From an uncultured bacterium (lineage in GTDB: Bacteria; Bacteroidota; Bacteroidia; Bacteroidales; Rikenellaceae), in the NCBI GenBank assembly GCA_905214725.1, contig CAJMNH010000002.1, positions 1 to 64,000 of the forward strand: a stretch of 64,000 nt of DNA. Reading direction: 5' to 3'. This document shows positions 45,204 to 53,139 of this stretch, one piece after another. The position numbers and the translations under genes were made by a program. How positions within the stretch are numbered: the first letter of the stretch is position 1; each line of letters opens with the position of its first letter. The notes below the pieces were generated by a model. That model was not told the origin of the DNA, did no database searches, and was given only the letters and a program-made list of their open reading frames with translations.

Positions 45204-45326
45204 CTATTTGCGGAAAAATTTGAACTGCTAAAGATACGCATTTATCCGATACGGCCTCACTCTCCGCAAAAAAAATTGTCGTTCCGCACCGTTCGGAAAG
45301 AGACGGGAGAACGCCTCGACGAAAAA

Positions 45327-45360
45327 AAGCCGCAGGGAACCTTCTCGTTCCTGCGGCTTG
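45327..45360 (-). terminator. Intrinsic terminator after the rubrerythrin gene
   Basis: Stem AAGCCGCAGG/CCTGCGGCTT (one bulge), followed by TTTTTTCG on the minus strand. Confidence 0.85.
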
Positions 45361-45389
45361 AAATCGAAGGCCGGAAGGCCTTGTCGTCC

Positions 45390-45944
45390 CTATTTCTTGA
45401 AATAGCGGTTATAAAGGCCTTGGAAGCCGGCGCCGTGACGCGCCTCGTCCTTCGCCATCTCGTGTACCGTATCGTGCACGGCGTCGAGGTTCTCCTCCTT
45501 GGCCATACGAGCCAGACGCATCTTGTCCTCGCACGCGCCCGACTCGGCGTTCATGCGCTTCATCAGGTTGGTCTTGGTATCCCAAACCACCTCGCCGATC
45601 AGTTCGGCGAATTTCGATGCGTGCTCGGCCTCTTCCCAAGCATAGCGCTTGAAGGCTTCGGCGATTTCGGGATATCCCTCGCGGTCGGCCTGACGGCTCA
45701 TCGCCAGATACATTCCCACCTCGGTGCACTCGCCCATAAAGTGATTTTGAAGTCCTTCCCAAAGCTCTTTCGACGCACCTTTGCCGTCGCCGATCACATG
45801 CTCCGTAACGAACGAGAGGCCCGCCTCCTGTTCTACTACTTCGACGAATTTCTCCTTGCCTACCTTACACATCGGGCACTGATCGGGTGCCTCGGGACCT
45901 TCGTGGATATAACCACAGACGGTGCAACGCCACTTCTTTGCCAT
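45390..45944 (-). CDS. Reverse rubrerythrin
   Basis: A 184-residue non-haem diiron protein that reduces hydrogen peroxide in anaerobes. Domain order is reversed: the rubredoxin-like Fe site comes first (Cys7/Cys10 in WRCTVCGYIHEG; Cys23/Cys26 in DQCPMCKVGK), followed by the four-helix ferritin-like domain with ECTEVGMYLAMSRQA, WEEAEHASKFAEL and KDEARHGAGFQGLYNRYF. All EExxH-type iron ligands are present. Monocistronic, with a good promoter. It fits an anaerobe facing transient oxygen. Confidence 0.95.
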   Translation of the reverse strand: MAKKWRCTVCGYIHEGPEAPDQCPMCKVGKEKFVEVVEQEAGLSFVTEHVIGDGKGASKELWEGLQNHFMGECTEVGMYLAMSRQADREGYPEIAEAFKRYAWEEAEHASKFAELIGEVVWDTKTNLMKRMNAESGACEDKMRLARMAKEENLDAVHDTVHEMAKDEARHGAGFQGLYNRYFKK

Positions 45945-45987
45945 AATCTTTCTGTCTTGTTAAGTGTGAATAATGTTTTTACGAAGA

Positions 45988-46017
45988 CAAAGATACGAAC
46001 TTTGCAGACGGCTCCAA
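45988..46017 (-). promoter_or_regulatory. Promoter of the rubrerythrin gene
   Basis: On the minus strand TTG (-33), 19 bases, then TATCTTTG (-7), about 44 bases before the ATG. Confidence 0.55.
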
Positions 46018-46050
46018 GCAATCGCCCGATCATATTTTCTGATGCCGCTA

Positions 46051-46983
46051 TCAGCTTTTCCTATCGTCGTGGTCGATCGCCCACTCGATCAGTCCGACTT
46101 CGGTAGCGTCCTTCACCATCACCCGTTTGTCGCGGTCGAGCAGATAGAGCGCCGGAATGGCCTTCAAGTCGTACAACTCCTTATCGCGGATCACGCATCC
46201 CCGGTCATAGGCGTTGATCCAGCGCGCGGGAATCTGCGGCCGGTACTCCTGCCACTCCGTGAGATCTTCATCGGGAAAGAGGGCCAACACCTTCAACTTA
46301 CCGCGCTCGATGAGTTCGTTCAACATCGGAGAGGCCGAAATGGCTTCGCGCACGTGCTTGCACATGTTGCAGCCCGGGTTATTGATGAACAGCAGCAGAT
46401 ACTCGGCCCGAAGGTCGTACATGCGGCGGGTCGACCCGTCGGCCGTCGTGTAGCGGAAATCGTTGGCCGGCTGCCCGATCCGGTTCTGTCGCGCCATGCG
46501 CAGGTCGTGTTCGGGCGCCATACGCTCCCACTTGTCGAACCACGGGCTGGAGACCAGCGCCTCGAGCACCGGAATGTAGAGTTCGTCGTTGCGCGCGGGC
46601 GAATTGGGATCGTAGAGCACCCGTTCGGCCAGCATGGCGAAATAGGCGGTCATGGGCTTCGACGCGGAGGCCCGACGCATGAGCGTATCGATCGGGGCGC
46701 GGTCGTCGGCCGCGACGAAATTGGTCACATAGGTAAAAAACGCCCGCACCATCGCCACCGTATCGACCTCGGCAAGCAGCGTGGTGTCGCGGAAATCGAA
46801 ATTGTCCCAATAGTGGTCGCGCAGGTAGGCCGCCCGCTCTTCGGGCGGAATGGTCGAGGGGACGGTAACGGCACGGAACGTGCGCGGCGTTTGCCGGACA
46901 GACGACTGCGCAGGTTGTTTCGGCCTTCCGCCGCAGGCCGCCAGCAGCACGGCGGCGACCGCAATCCAAATCATGCGTTTCAT
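46051..46983 (-). CDS. DUF5106 / thioredoxin-like lipoprotein
   Basis: A 310-residue predicted lipoprotein (MKRMIWIAVAAVLLAAC). Residues ~40-165 match DUF5106: PPEERAAYLRDHYWDNFDFR and WFDKWERMAPEHDLRMARQN. The C-terminal thioredoxin-like domain (about 170-305) has GQPANDFRYTTADG and a CNMC motif in FINNPGCNMCKHVREAI, at the place of the CxxC. This pattern is common in Bacteroidota periplasmic oxidoreductases whose partners are unknown. The start at 46983 is set by the signal peptide. Confidence 0.87.
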   Translation of the reverse strand: MKRMIWIAVAAVLLAACGGRPKQPAQSSVRQTPRTFRAVTVPSTIPPEERAAYLRDHYWDNFDFRDTTLLAEVDTVAMVRAFFTYVTNFVAADDRAPIDTLMRRASASKPMTAYFAMLAERVLYDPNSPARNDELYIPVLEALVSSPWFDKWERMAPEHDLRMARQNRIGQPANDFRYTTADGSTRRMYDLRAEYLLLFINNPGCNMCKHVREAISASPMLNELIERGKLKVLALFPDEDLTEWQEYRPQIPARWINAYDRGCVIRDKELYDLKAIPALYLLDRDKRVMVKDATEVGLIEWAIDHDDRKS

Positions 46984-47271
46984 CGGCAATATTCCTTTAA
47001 ATATACATTGCAAATGTAACAAAATCCCCGCAATAACCCCGCTGCGACGGGAGATTCTTCATCCTCCGCGATCGATTTGCACAATAGTTGCACCTGTCGG
47101 AGAGCATTTCGGTTCCGCGGCATCCCGACCCACAAGGATCGCCGGCCGCCCGAACCCGATGCGGCGGAAACGGGACAGCGACGACCCGAGAGAACCGAAA
47201 ACGAAGGTCGCCCGAACATTGTCTGCGAAGAGACCGGCAATCGGATGTGAAACCACTCTTTTAAATTATAA

Positions 47272-48813
47272 ATGCGTATGGATGCAAAAAAAAGTACAGG
47301 ATTCAAGCTTAGCGTAGCAACGCTCGCCATCATGAACATCACGGCGGTCGTCAGTCTGCGCGGCCTGCCGGCAGAGGCGGTCTACGGCCCTTCATCGGCC
47401 TTCTACTACCTCTTTGCGGCGATCGTCTTCCTCATTCCCACCGCGCTGGTGGCGGCCGAGCTGGCGGCGATGTTCTCCAACAAGCAGGGCGGCGTCTTCC
47501 GCTGGGTAGGCGAAGCCTACGGAGCGCGCACGGGCTTTCTGGCCATCTGGCTGCAATGGATCGAATCGACGATCTGGTACCCCACGGTACTGACCTTCGG
47601 CGCCGTGTCGATCGCCTTCATCGGATTGAACCAACATGCCGATATGGTGCTGGCTTCGAACAAACTCTTCACGCTGATCGTCGTGCTGGCCATCTATTGG
47701 ATCGCCACCTTCATCTCGCTCAAAGGTCTGGGCTGGGTCGGCAAAATCAGCAAATGGGGCGGTATGATCGGTACGATCATTCCCGCCGGACTGCTTATTC
47801 TGCTGGGTATCATCTACATCTCCACGGGCGGTCACAACCAGATGGACATGTCGCAGGGCTTCTTCCCCGACCTGACCAAATTCGACAATCTGGTGCTCGC
47901 CAGCAGTATCTTCCTCTTTTACGCCGGCATGGAGATGATGGGTATCCATGTGATGGACGTCAACAACCCGTCGAAAAACTACCCGAAGGCGATCTTTATC
48001 GGTTCGCTCGTCACGGTCTGCATCTTCGTGCTGGGCACCTTCTCGCTGGGCTTCATCATTCCGGCCAAAGACATCAACCTGACGCAGTCGCTGTTGATCG
48101 GCTTCGATAACTATTTCAAGTATCTGCATATGTCGTGGGCGTCGCCCATCATCGCCATCGCCCTGATGTTCGGCGTGCTGGCGGGCGTGCTGACGTGGGT
48201 CGCAGGTCCTTCCAAAGGCATCTTCGCCGTCGGCAAGGCGGGTTATCTGCCTCCTTTCTTCCAGAAGGCCAACAAGAACGGCGTACAGCGCAACATCCTC
48301 CTCATTCAGGGATGCGTCGTAACGCTGCTGGCGCTGCTGTTCGTGGTAATGCCTTCGGTGCAGTCGTTCTATCAGATTCTCTCGCAGCTGACCGTACTGC
48401 TCTACCTGATCATGTACATGCTGATGTTCTCGGCGGCCATCGTGCTGCGTTACAAGATGAAAGACCTCAACCGCCCGTTCCGCCTCGGCAAGGGCAACGG
48501 TCTGATGTGGCTTCTGGGCGTCGTCGGCTTCCTCGGCGCACTGCTCGCCTTCGTCCTCAGCTTCGTACCGCCCAGCCAGATTTCGACCGGCAGCAACACC
48601 GTCTGGTTCTCGGTGCTTATCATCGGCTGCCTGATCGTCGTCGGAGCTCCCTTCGTGATCTACTCCCTGCGCAAGCCTTCGTGGAAAGACCCGCAGGCCG
48701 CTGCGGAATTCGCACCGTTCCATTGGGAGCAGTCCGCGCAGACGGCGACTCCGAACCCCGCACCGGCCGTTAATGCCGCCAATACCGGCAAACCGACCGA
48801 CGGCAAAAAATAA
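47272..48813 (+). CDS. gadC: Glutamate:GABA antiporter GadC
   Basis: A 513-residue APC-superfamily exchanger that takes up glutamate (or glutamine) and exports GABA, used in acid resistance. Twelve spans are visible; VVSLRGLPAEAVYGPSSAFY, NKQGGVFRWVGEAYGARTGF and WLQWIESTIWYPTVL match the GadC family, and the extended hydrophilic C-terminus (from about 480) resembles the C-plug. It is followed 27 bases later by glsA, so imported glutamine can be turned to glutamate and ammonia. No gadB lies in the window. An alternative ATG is six bases inside. The pairing with glutaminase is known in acid-resistant enteric bacteria. Confidence 0.92.
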   Translation: MRMDAKKSTGFKLSVATLAIMNITAVVSLRGLPAEAVYGPSSAFYYLFAAIVFLIPTALVAAELAAMFSNKQGGVFRWVGEAYGARTGFLAIWLQWIESTIWYPTVLTFGAVSIAFIGLNQHADMVLASNKLFTLIVVLAIYWIATFISLKGLGWVGKISKWGGMIGTIIPAGLLILLGIIYISTGGHNQMDMSQGFFPDLTKFDNLVLASSIFLFYAGMEMMGIHVMDVNNPSKNYPKAIFIGSLVTVCIFVLGTFSLGFIIPAKDINLTQSLLIGFDNYFKYLHMSWASPIIAIALMFGVLAGVLTWVAGPSKGIFAVGKAGYLPPFFQKANKNGVQRNILLIQGCVVTLLALLFVVMPSVQSFYQILSQLTVLLYLIMYMLMFSAAIVLRYKMKDLNRPFRLGKGNGLMWLLGVVGFLGALLAFVLSFVPPSQISTGSNTVWFSVLIIGCLIVVGAPFVIYSLRKPSWKDPQAAAEFAPFHWEQSAQTATPNPAPAVNAANTGKPTDGKK

Positions 48814-48840
48814 CATCCATTTTCAAAAAACGACGATTCT

Positions 48841-49836
48841 ATGAAACGTGTCATTACTATCGAGGCTGTAAAAGAGGCCGTGGAGGCCGCTCACACCCAC
48901 TTTCGCGAGGAGAAGGGCGGCAAAAACGCCGATTACATCCCCTACCTGAAAAACGTTCCTTCCAACCTCTTCGGCATCTCGGTCTGCCTTGCCGACGGCC
49001 GCAACGTAACGGTCGGCGATACCGACTACCGCTTCGGCATCGAATCGGTGTCGAAAGTCCCCACCGCCATTCTGGCGATGAACCAGTACAGCGCCAAAAA
49101 AGTGCTCGACCAGATCGGCGCCGATGCAACGGGGCTGCCCTTCAACTCGATCATGGCGATCCTGTTGGAGAAGGACCATCCCTCGACGCCGCTGGTGAAC
49201 GCCGGCGCTATCTCGGCCTGCTCGATGATCAAACCGACGGGCAACGCCGACGCCAAGTGGAAGGCCATCGTGGACTTCATTTCGGGACTCTGCGGCAGCA
49301 AGGTGACGGTTCTCGACGAACTGTACCGTTCCGAGAGCGAGACCAACTTCAACAACCGCTCCATCGCGTGGCTGCTGAAGAATTACGACCGCATCTACGA
49401 CGACCCCGACATGTCGCTCGACCTCTATACCCGCCAGTGCTCGCTGGGCATTACGGCCAAACAACTCTCGATCATGGCCGCCACGATCGCCAACTGCGGA
49501 ACCAATCCCGTGACGTGGGAAGAGGTATTCCATCCCAATCTCACGCCGCACATCGCCTCGCTCATGGCCACCGTCGGTTTCTACGAGCATACGGGCGACT
49601 GGCTCTTCAATACGGGACTGCCCGCCAAAACGGGCGTCGGCGGCGGCATCATGGCCGTCATCCCGGGCGTGATGGGTCTGGCTGCATTCGCACCTCCTCT
49701 GGACGATGCGGGCAATTCGGTCAAGGCGCAGAAGGCGCTCGAATACATCTCCGTGCGTTTGGGTCTGAATATTTTCAGCCCCACGCGCGTGGAACTGGCA
49801 GCGGCCGAACCGGTCAAGGAGGGCGTCTGCAAGTAG
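48841..49836 (+). CDS. glsA: Glutaminase A
   Basis: A 331-residue serine-dependent glutaminase that releases ammonia from glutamine; ammonia consumes protons, which supports acid resistance with GadC. The beta-lactamase-like catalytic pair is Ser69-x-x-Lys72 in FGIESVSKVPTA, with the family's Tyr-x-Asn and Lys-Thr-Gly boxes in the middle and at PAKTGVGGGIMAVIPG. The length is normal. Same operon as gadC, and closed by a terminator. Confidence 0.96.
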   Translation: MKRVITIEAVKEAVEAAHTHFREEKGGKNADYIPYLKNVPSNLFGISVCLADGRNVTVGDTDYRFGIESVSKVPTAILAMNQYSAKKVLDQIGADATGLPFNSIMAILLEKDHPSTPLVNAGAISACSMIKPTGNADAKWKAIVDFISGLCGSKVTVLDELYRSESETNFNNRSIAWLLKNYDRIYDDPDMSLDLYTRQCSLGITAKQLSIMAATIANCGTNPVTWEEVFHPNLTPHIASLMATVGFYEHTGDWLFNTGLPAKTGVGGGIMAVIPGVMGLAAFAPPLDDAGNSVKAQKALEYISVRLGLNIFSPTRVELAAAEPVKEGVCK

Positions 49837-49854
49837 CCGTTCCGTCTTCAAACG

Positions 49855-49887
49855 AAAAGCTCCCGACACCGAGTGTCGGGAGCTTTT
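49855..49887 (+). terminator. Intrinsic terminator after glsA
   Basis: Perfect 14-bp stem AAAAGCTCCCGACA/TGTCGGGAGCTTTT with a 5-base loop; it can serve the converging acetyltransferase gene too. Confidence 0.9.
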
Positions 49888-49890
49888 TAC

Positions 49891-50448
49891 TTATCGCAGC
49901 CTGCGTTTCACCACGGCGGGATTCCCCGCCGCCAGCGAATCGTCGGGAATGTCGCGCGTCACCACGCTGCCGGCCGCAATGACCGAACGGTCGCCGATCG
50001 TAACGCCCGGGCAGACGACGACTCCGCCGCCGAGCCAGCAGTCCTCGCCGATCGTGATGCGGAGGCTCGTCTCCACCGGACAGCGGCGTTCCATGTAATC
50101 GACGGGATGCTGCGGCGTGTAAAGCTGGCAGTTGGGGCCGAGCTTCGTGCGGGCGCCGATCGTAATGCCGCCGCAATCGAGAAACGTACAGCCCATATTG
50201 ATGAAGACCTCTTCGCCCAAGTCGATCCGCCAACCGAGATCGCAGAAGAACGGCCGCACGATCTTCGCCGAAGCGGGAACGCCGGGGATCAGCGCAGCGA
50301 GCGCGTCGGCATAACCGGCCTCGTCATCCACCGCAACGCGGTTGAAACGCTCCAAGCGCCGCCGACCCTCGCGGAAATGTTCCGCAAGTTCGGCGTCCGA
50401 AAAGTCGTACCGCTCTCCGGCCGTCATCTTCTCCAGTTCGGTCATCAT
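49891..50448 (-). CDS. Hexapeptide-repeat acetyltransferase (maltose/galactoside O-acetyltransferase type)
   Basis: A 185-residue left-handed beta-helix acetyltransferase of the Maa/LacA/NodL group, acetyl-CoA to sugar O-acetyl. It opens with MTELEKMTAGERYDFSDAEL, the usual mac N-terminus. The body has VFINMGCTFLDCGGITIGA, QLYTPQHPVD (catalytic His) and IGEDCWLGGGVVVCPGVTIG. The start is ATG at 50448 (or the second at 50445). It begins 4 bases after the TIR gene and belongs to the cysS-TIR operon. The natural acceptor is unknown. Confidence 0.92.
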   Translation of the reverse strand: MMTELEKMTAGERYDFSDAELAEHFREGRRRLERFNRVAVDDEAGYADALAALIPGVPASAKIVRPFFCDLGWRIDLGEEVFINMGCTFLDCGGITIGARTKLGPNCQLYTPQHPVDYMERRCPVETSLRITIGEDCWLGGGVVVCPGVTIGDRSVIAAGSVVTRDIPDDSLAAGNPAVVKRRLR

Positions 50449-50452
50449 CGGT

Positions 50453-51358
50453 TCAGGATCGATTTTTTTTGACAAGATAGTAAAACAGGCCGAAGACCCC
50501 CGCCAGCACCGCCACTCCCGCCGCCATGAGCGGATAGTTATGCGCCGCTCCCGCGCGGACGATCCAATAGAGCAAACCGGCAGGCAGCAACACGCAGAGC
50601 ACGATCGTGAAAAGGAGGAACAGCACCATGAACAGCCTGAACGATCGCCGCTTCCGGTGTACCAGCGGCTCCAACTCGGCGATCCGCGCACGGTAACGTT
50701 CAGGCTCCTTTTCGGAGAGTTTACGGAAAATCGCCAACGCCTGCGGCAGGTAATCCAACATGACCGGATCGCCGTGAAGCGAATACAAACGACCGAGTTC
50801 GCAATAGATTTCGCCCAGTTCGGCCAGCTCTCCGTCGGTCGGTTCCGGCACGGATTTCAGCGCCGAAATACGTTTGATCAGTTGCGTGACGTAAGCATCC
50901 TCGTCCCCCTTTTCTTCGGGTTGCGTCTCCAGAAAATCGCTTTTCAGGCGGCGGTAGAAGTCGTCGAAATAGTAACTGTCGTATTTCGGCCCGTTTTTGC
51001 GGACGACCTTGCGGATGTCGTCGGGCAGATTGTCGGGAAAGGCCGTAAAACCGGCGAGCATGATCGGCACGACATTCTTGTTCTTCTTGAGCGCATGAGC
51101 CAGTTCGCACCTCACCCAATCTTCCGAAGCCGCAACCTTAGGATCGGCGCAACGATCGAGCGCGCCCTCGTTCAGGATGAGGATGAAATCGCGGCACTCG
51201 TCGATACGACGCAGCAGCTCCGTGTCGAAATCCCCGCTGCGAAGCGTGTCGATGTCGAAACTGACGCGGTAGCCGTCTTTCGTCAGGAGGTCGTAAAGAT
51301 GCTTCGCCGTCTCGAAACCGCCGCGACGCCGGTAACTGATGAAAATATCGTATGCCAC
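50453..51358 (-). CDS. TIR domain protein with C-terminal membrane spans
   Basis: A 301-residue protein whose first ~125 residues are a TIR domain (MAYDIFISYRRRGGFETAKH, GYRVSFDIDTLRSGDFDTEL, SEDWVRCELAHALKKNKNVV), paralogous to the TIR at 19396. The Glu that is catalytic in SARM1 is replaced by Asp37. A helical linker with TPR-like features (LGEIYCELGRLYSLHG, ALAIFRKLSEKEPERY) leads to two hydrophobic spans (about 228-250 and 270-290), so the TIR faces the cytoplasm from the membrane. It lies between cysS (18-base gap) and an acetyltransferase, in one operon. Role unknown; NAD+ hydrolysis or defence is inference only. Confidence 0.85.
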   Translation of the reverse strand: MAYDIFISYRRRGGFETAKHLYDLLTKDGYRVSFDIDTLRSGDFDTELLRRIDECRDFILILNEGALDRCADPKVAASEDWVRCELAHALKKNKNVVPIMLAGFTAFPDNLPDDIRKVVRKNGPKYDSYYFDDFYRRLKSDFLETQPEEKGDEDAYVTQLIKRISALKSVPEPTDGELAELGEIYCELGRLYSLHGDPVMLDYLPQALAIFRKLSEKEPERYRARIAELEPLVHRKRRSFRLFMVLFLLFTIVLCVLLPAGLLYWIVRAGAAHNYPLMAAGVAVLAGVFGLFYYLVKKNRS

Positions 51359-51376
51359 AACTCTTGCCTTATCGGG

Positions 51377-52852
51377 TTATTCGATCTCCCAGTCGAAGCC
51401 GTCCTTGCGGTCCTTAACGCGGATGCCGACGGCCGTCAGTTCGTCGCGAATGCGGTCCGACGTCGCCCAGTCCTTGGCTTCCTTCGCCTCCATGCGCATG
51501 CGCAGCAGCATCTCCACCAGCGGCGTCACCAAATCGCGTCCGCCGCCCGCCGCCGCGGCCTTTTCGTCGCGCAGCCCCAGAATATCGAAAACATACCGCT
51601 TGACGGTCGCCGTAAGCGCGGCCAGATCGGCCGCCGTAATACGCTGCTGCCCCTCGGCCAGCTGGTTGATGACGCGCACCCAGTCGAAGAGCGCCGAAAT
51701 GGCCATCGGCGAGTTCAGGTCGTCGTCCATCGCCTCGCGGCAGCGGCGTTCCAATTCGGCGGGATCGACCGTCGATACGTCCGACGACTTGATCTTCGAG
51801 AGCGTCTCGACGCCCTTCATCAGGCGGTCGAGCCCCTTTTCGGCGGCCTGCAACGCGTCGTTCGAGAAATCGAGCGTCGAGCGGTAGTGGGCCTGCAACA
51901 CGAAGAAACGGATCGTCATGGGCGAATAGGCCTGCGCCAGCAACTTGTGGCTGCCCGTAAAGAGTTCCTCCAACGTGATGAAGTTGCCCAGCGACTTGCC
52001 CATCTTCTGGCCGTTGATCGTAACCATGTTGTTGTGCACCCAGTATTTCGCCGAATCATGCCCCAGCGCGGCGGTCGACTGCGCGATCTCGCATTCGTGG
52101 TGCGGGAACATCAGATCCATGCCGCCGCCGTGAATGTCGAACCGCTCGCCCAGATACTTGGTGCTCATCGCCGAGCACTCCATGTGCCAGCCGGGAAATC
52201 CGTCGCTCCACGGCGAAGGCCAGCGCATGATGTGTTCGGGCGAAGCCTTCTTCCACAGTGCGAAATCACAGCAGTTGCGCTTGTCGCACTGCCCGTCCAG
52301 CGCACGCGTATTGGCCACGATATCCTCCAGATTGCGCCCCGAAAGGACGCCGTAGCGGTGGTCGCGGTCGTACTTCTCCACGTCGAAATAGATCGATCCG
52401 TTCGACTCGTAGGCGTAGCCCGCGTCGATGATCTTCTGCACGAAGGCCTCCTGCTCGATGATGTGTCCCGAAGCGTGCGGCTCGATCGAGGGGTTGAGCA
52501 CGTTCAACGCATCCATCGCCCGATGGTAACGCTCCGTGTAGTAGTGCGCCACCTCCATCGGTTCGAGCTGTTCGAGCCGCGCCTTTTTCGAGATCTTGTC
52601 TTCGCCCTCGTCGGCGTCGTGTTCCAGATGCCCCACGTCGGTGATGTTGCGCACGTAGCGCACCTTGTAGCCGAGCGCCTGCAGGTAGCGGAACAGCAGA
52701 TCGAAGGTCACGGCCGGCCGCGCGTGCCCCAAATGGGGATCGCCGTAGACCGTGGGGCCGCAGACATACATGCCCACGCGGGGCGGGGCCAGCGGCACGA
52801 ACTCCTCCTTGCTGCGCGTAAGGGTATTGTATAAAAAGAACTTCGATTCCAT
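51377..52852 (-). CDS. cysS: Cysteinyl-tRNA synthetase
   Basis: Charges tRNA-Cys. The 491-residue class I synthetase has the HIGH-type motif DPHLGHARPA (after the Zn-Cys in MYVCGPTVYGD), the KMSKS-type motif GQKMGKSLGN, and other Zn ligands in GWHMECSAMS and HHECE. The C-terminal DALR-like domain is normal. It heads a leftward operon with a TIR gene and an acetyltransferase. Confidence 0.97.
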   Translation of the reverse strand: MESKFFLYNTLTRSKEEFVPLAPPRVGMYVCGPTVYGDPHLGHARPAVTFDLLFRYLQALGYKVRYVRNITDVGHLEHDADEGEDKISKKARLEQLEPMEVAHYYTERYHRAMDALNVLNPSIEPHASGHIIEQEAFVQKIIDAGYAYESNGSIYFDVEKYDRDHRYGVLSGRNLEDIVANTRALDGQCDKRNCCDFALWKKASPEHIMRWPSPWSDGFPGWHMECSAMSTKYLGERFDIHGGGMDLMFPHHECEIAQSTAALGHDSAKYWVHNNMVTINGQKMGKSLGNFITLEELFTGSHKLLAQAYSPMTIRFFVLQAHYRSTLDFSNDALQAAEKGLDRLMKGVETLSKIKSSDVSTVDPAELERRCREAMDDDLNSPMAISALFDWVRVINQLAEGQQRITAADLAALTATVKRYVFDILGLRDEKAAAAGGGRDLVTPLVEMLLRMRMEAKEAKDWATSDRIRDELTAVGIRVKDRKDGFDWEIE

Positions 52853-52869
52853 AACAACAGAAATTTCCG

Positions 52870-52877
52870 CAAAAATA
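52870..52877 (-). promoter_or_regulatory. -7 box for the cysS operon
   Basis: TATTTTTG on the minus strand, 18 bases before the cysS ATG. Confidence 0.45.
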
Positions 52878-53097
52878 ACAAATATTCTCTACAATTCCGC
52901 GATTTCCCGCAAGGGAATTTCACACTCCGCCCCTCCGGCGGCGGAACGAAAGAACAGGCCGGACGCAGGGCTCCCTTCGAAAAACCGGCGTCGGCAAAAA
53001 CAGGATAAACGGTCCGCATCTTCCCGCAGAGGTTCGTCCCTGTCCGCATATTCGAATTTTTCCGCAGAATAAATCGTGCGATTCCCCGTTAAATTAC

Positions 53098-53105
53098 TAT
53101 CTTTG
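53098..53105 (+). promoter_or_regulatory. -7 box for the GT117 gene
   Basis: TATCTTTG on the plus strand, 35 bases before the ATG. Confidence 0.45.
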
Positions 53106-53139
53106 TCCAATTGTATGCAATCCTTCTAAGACGATCCGC

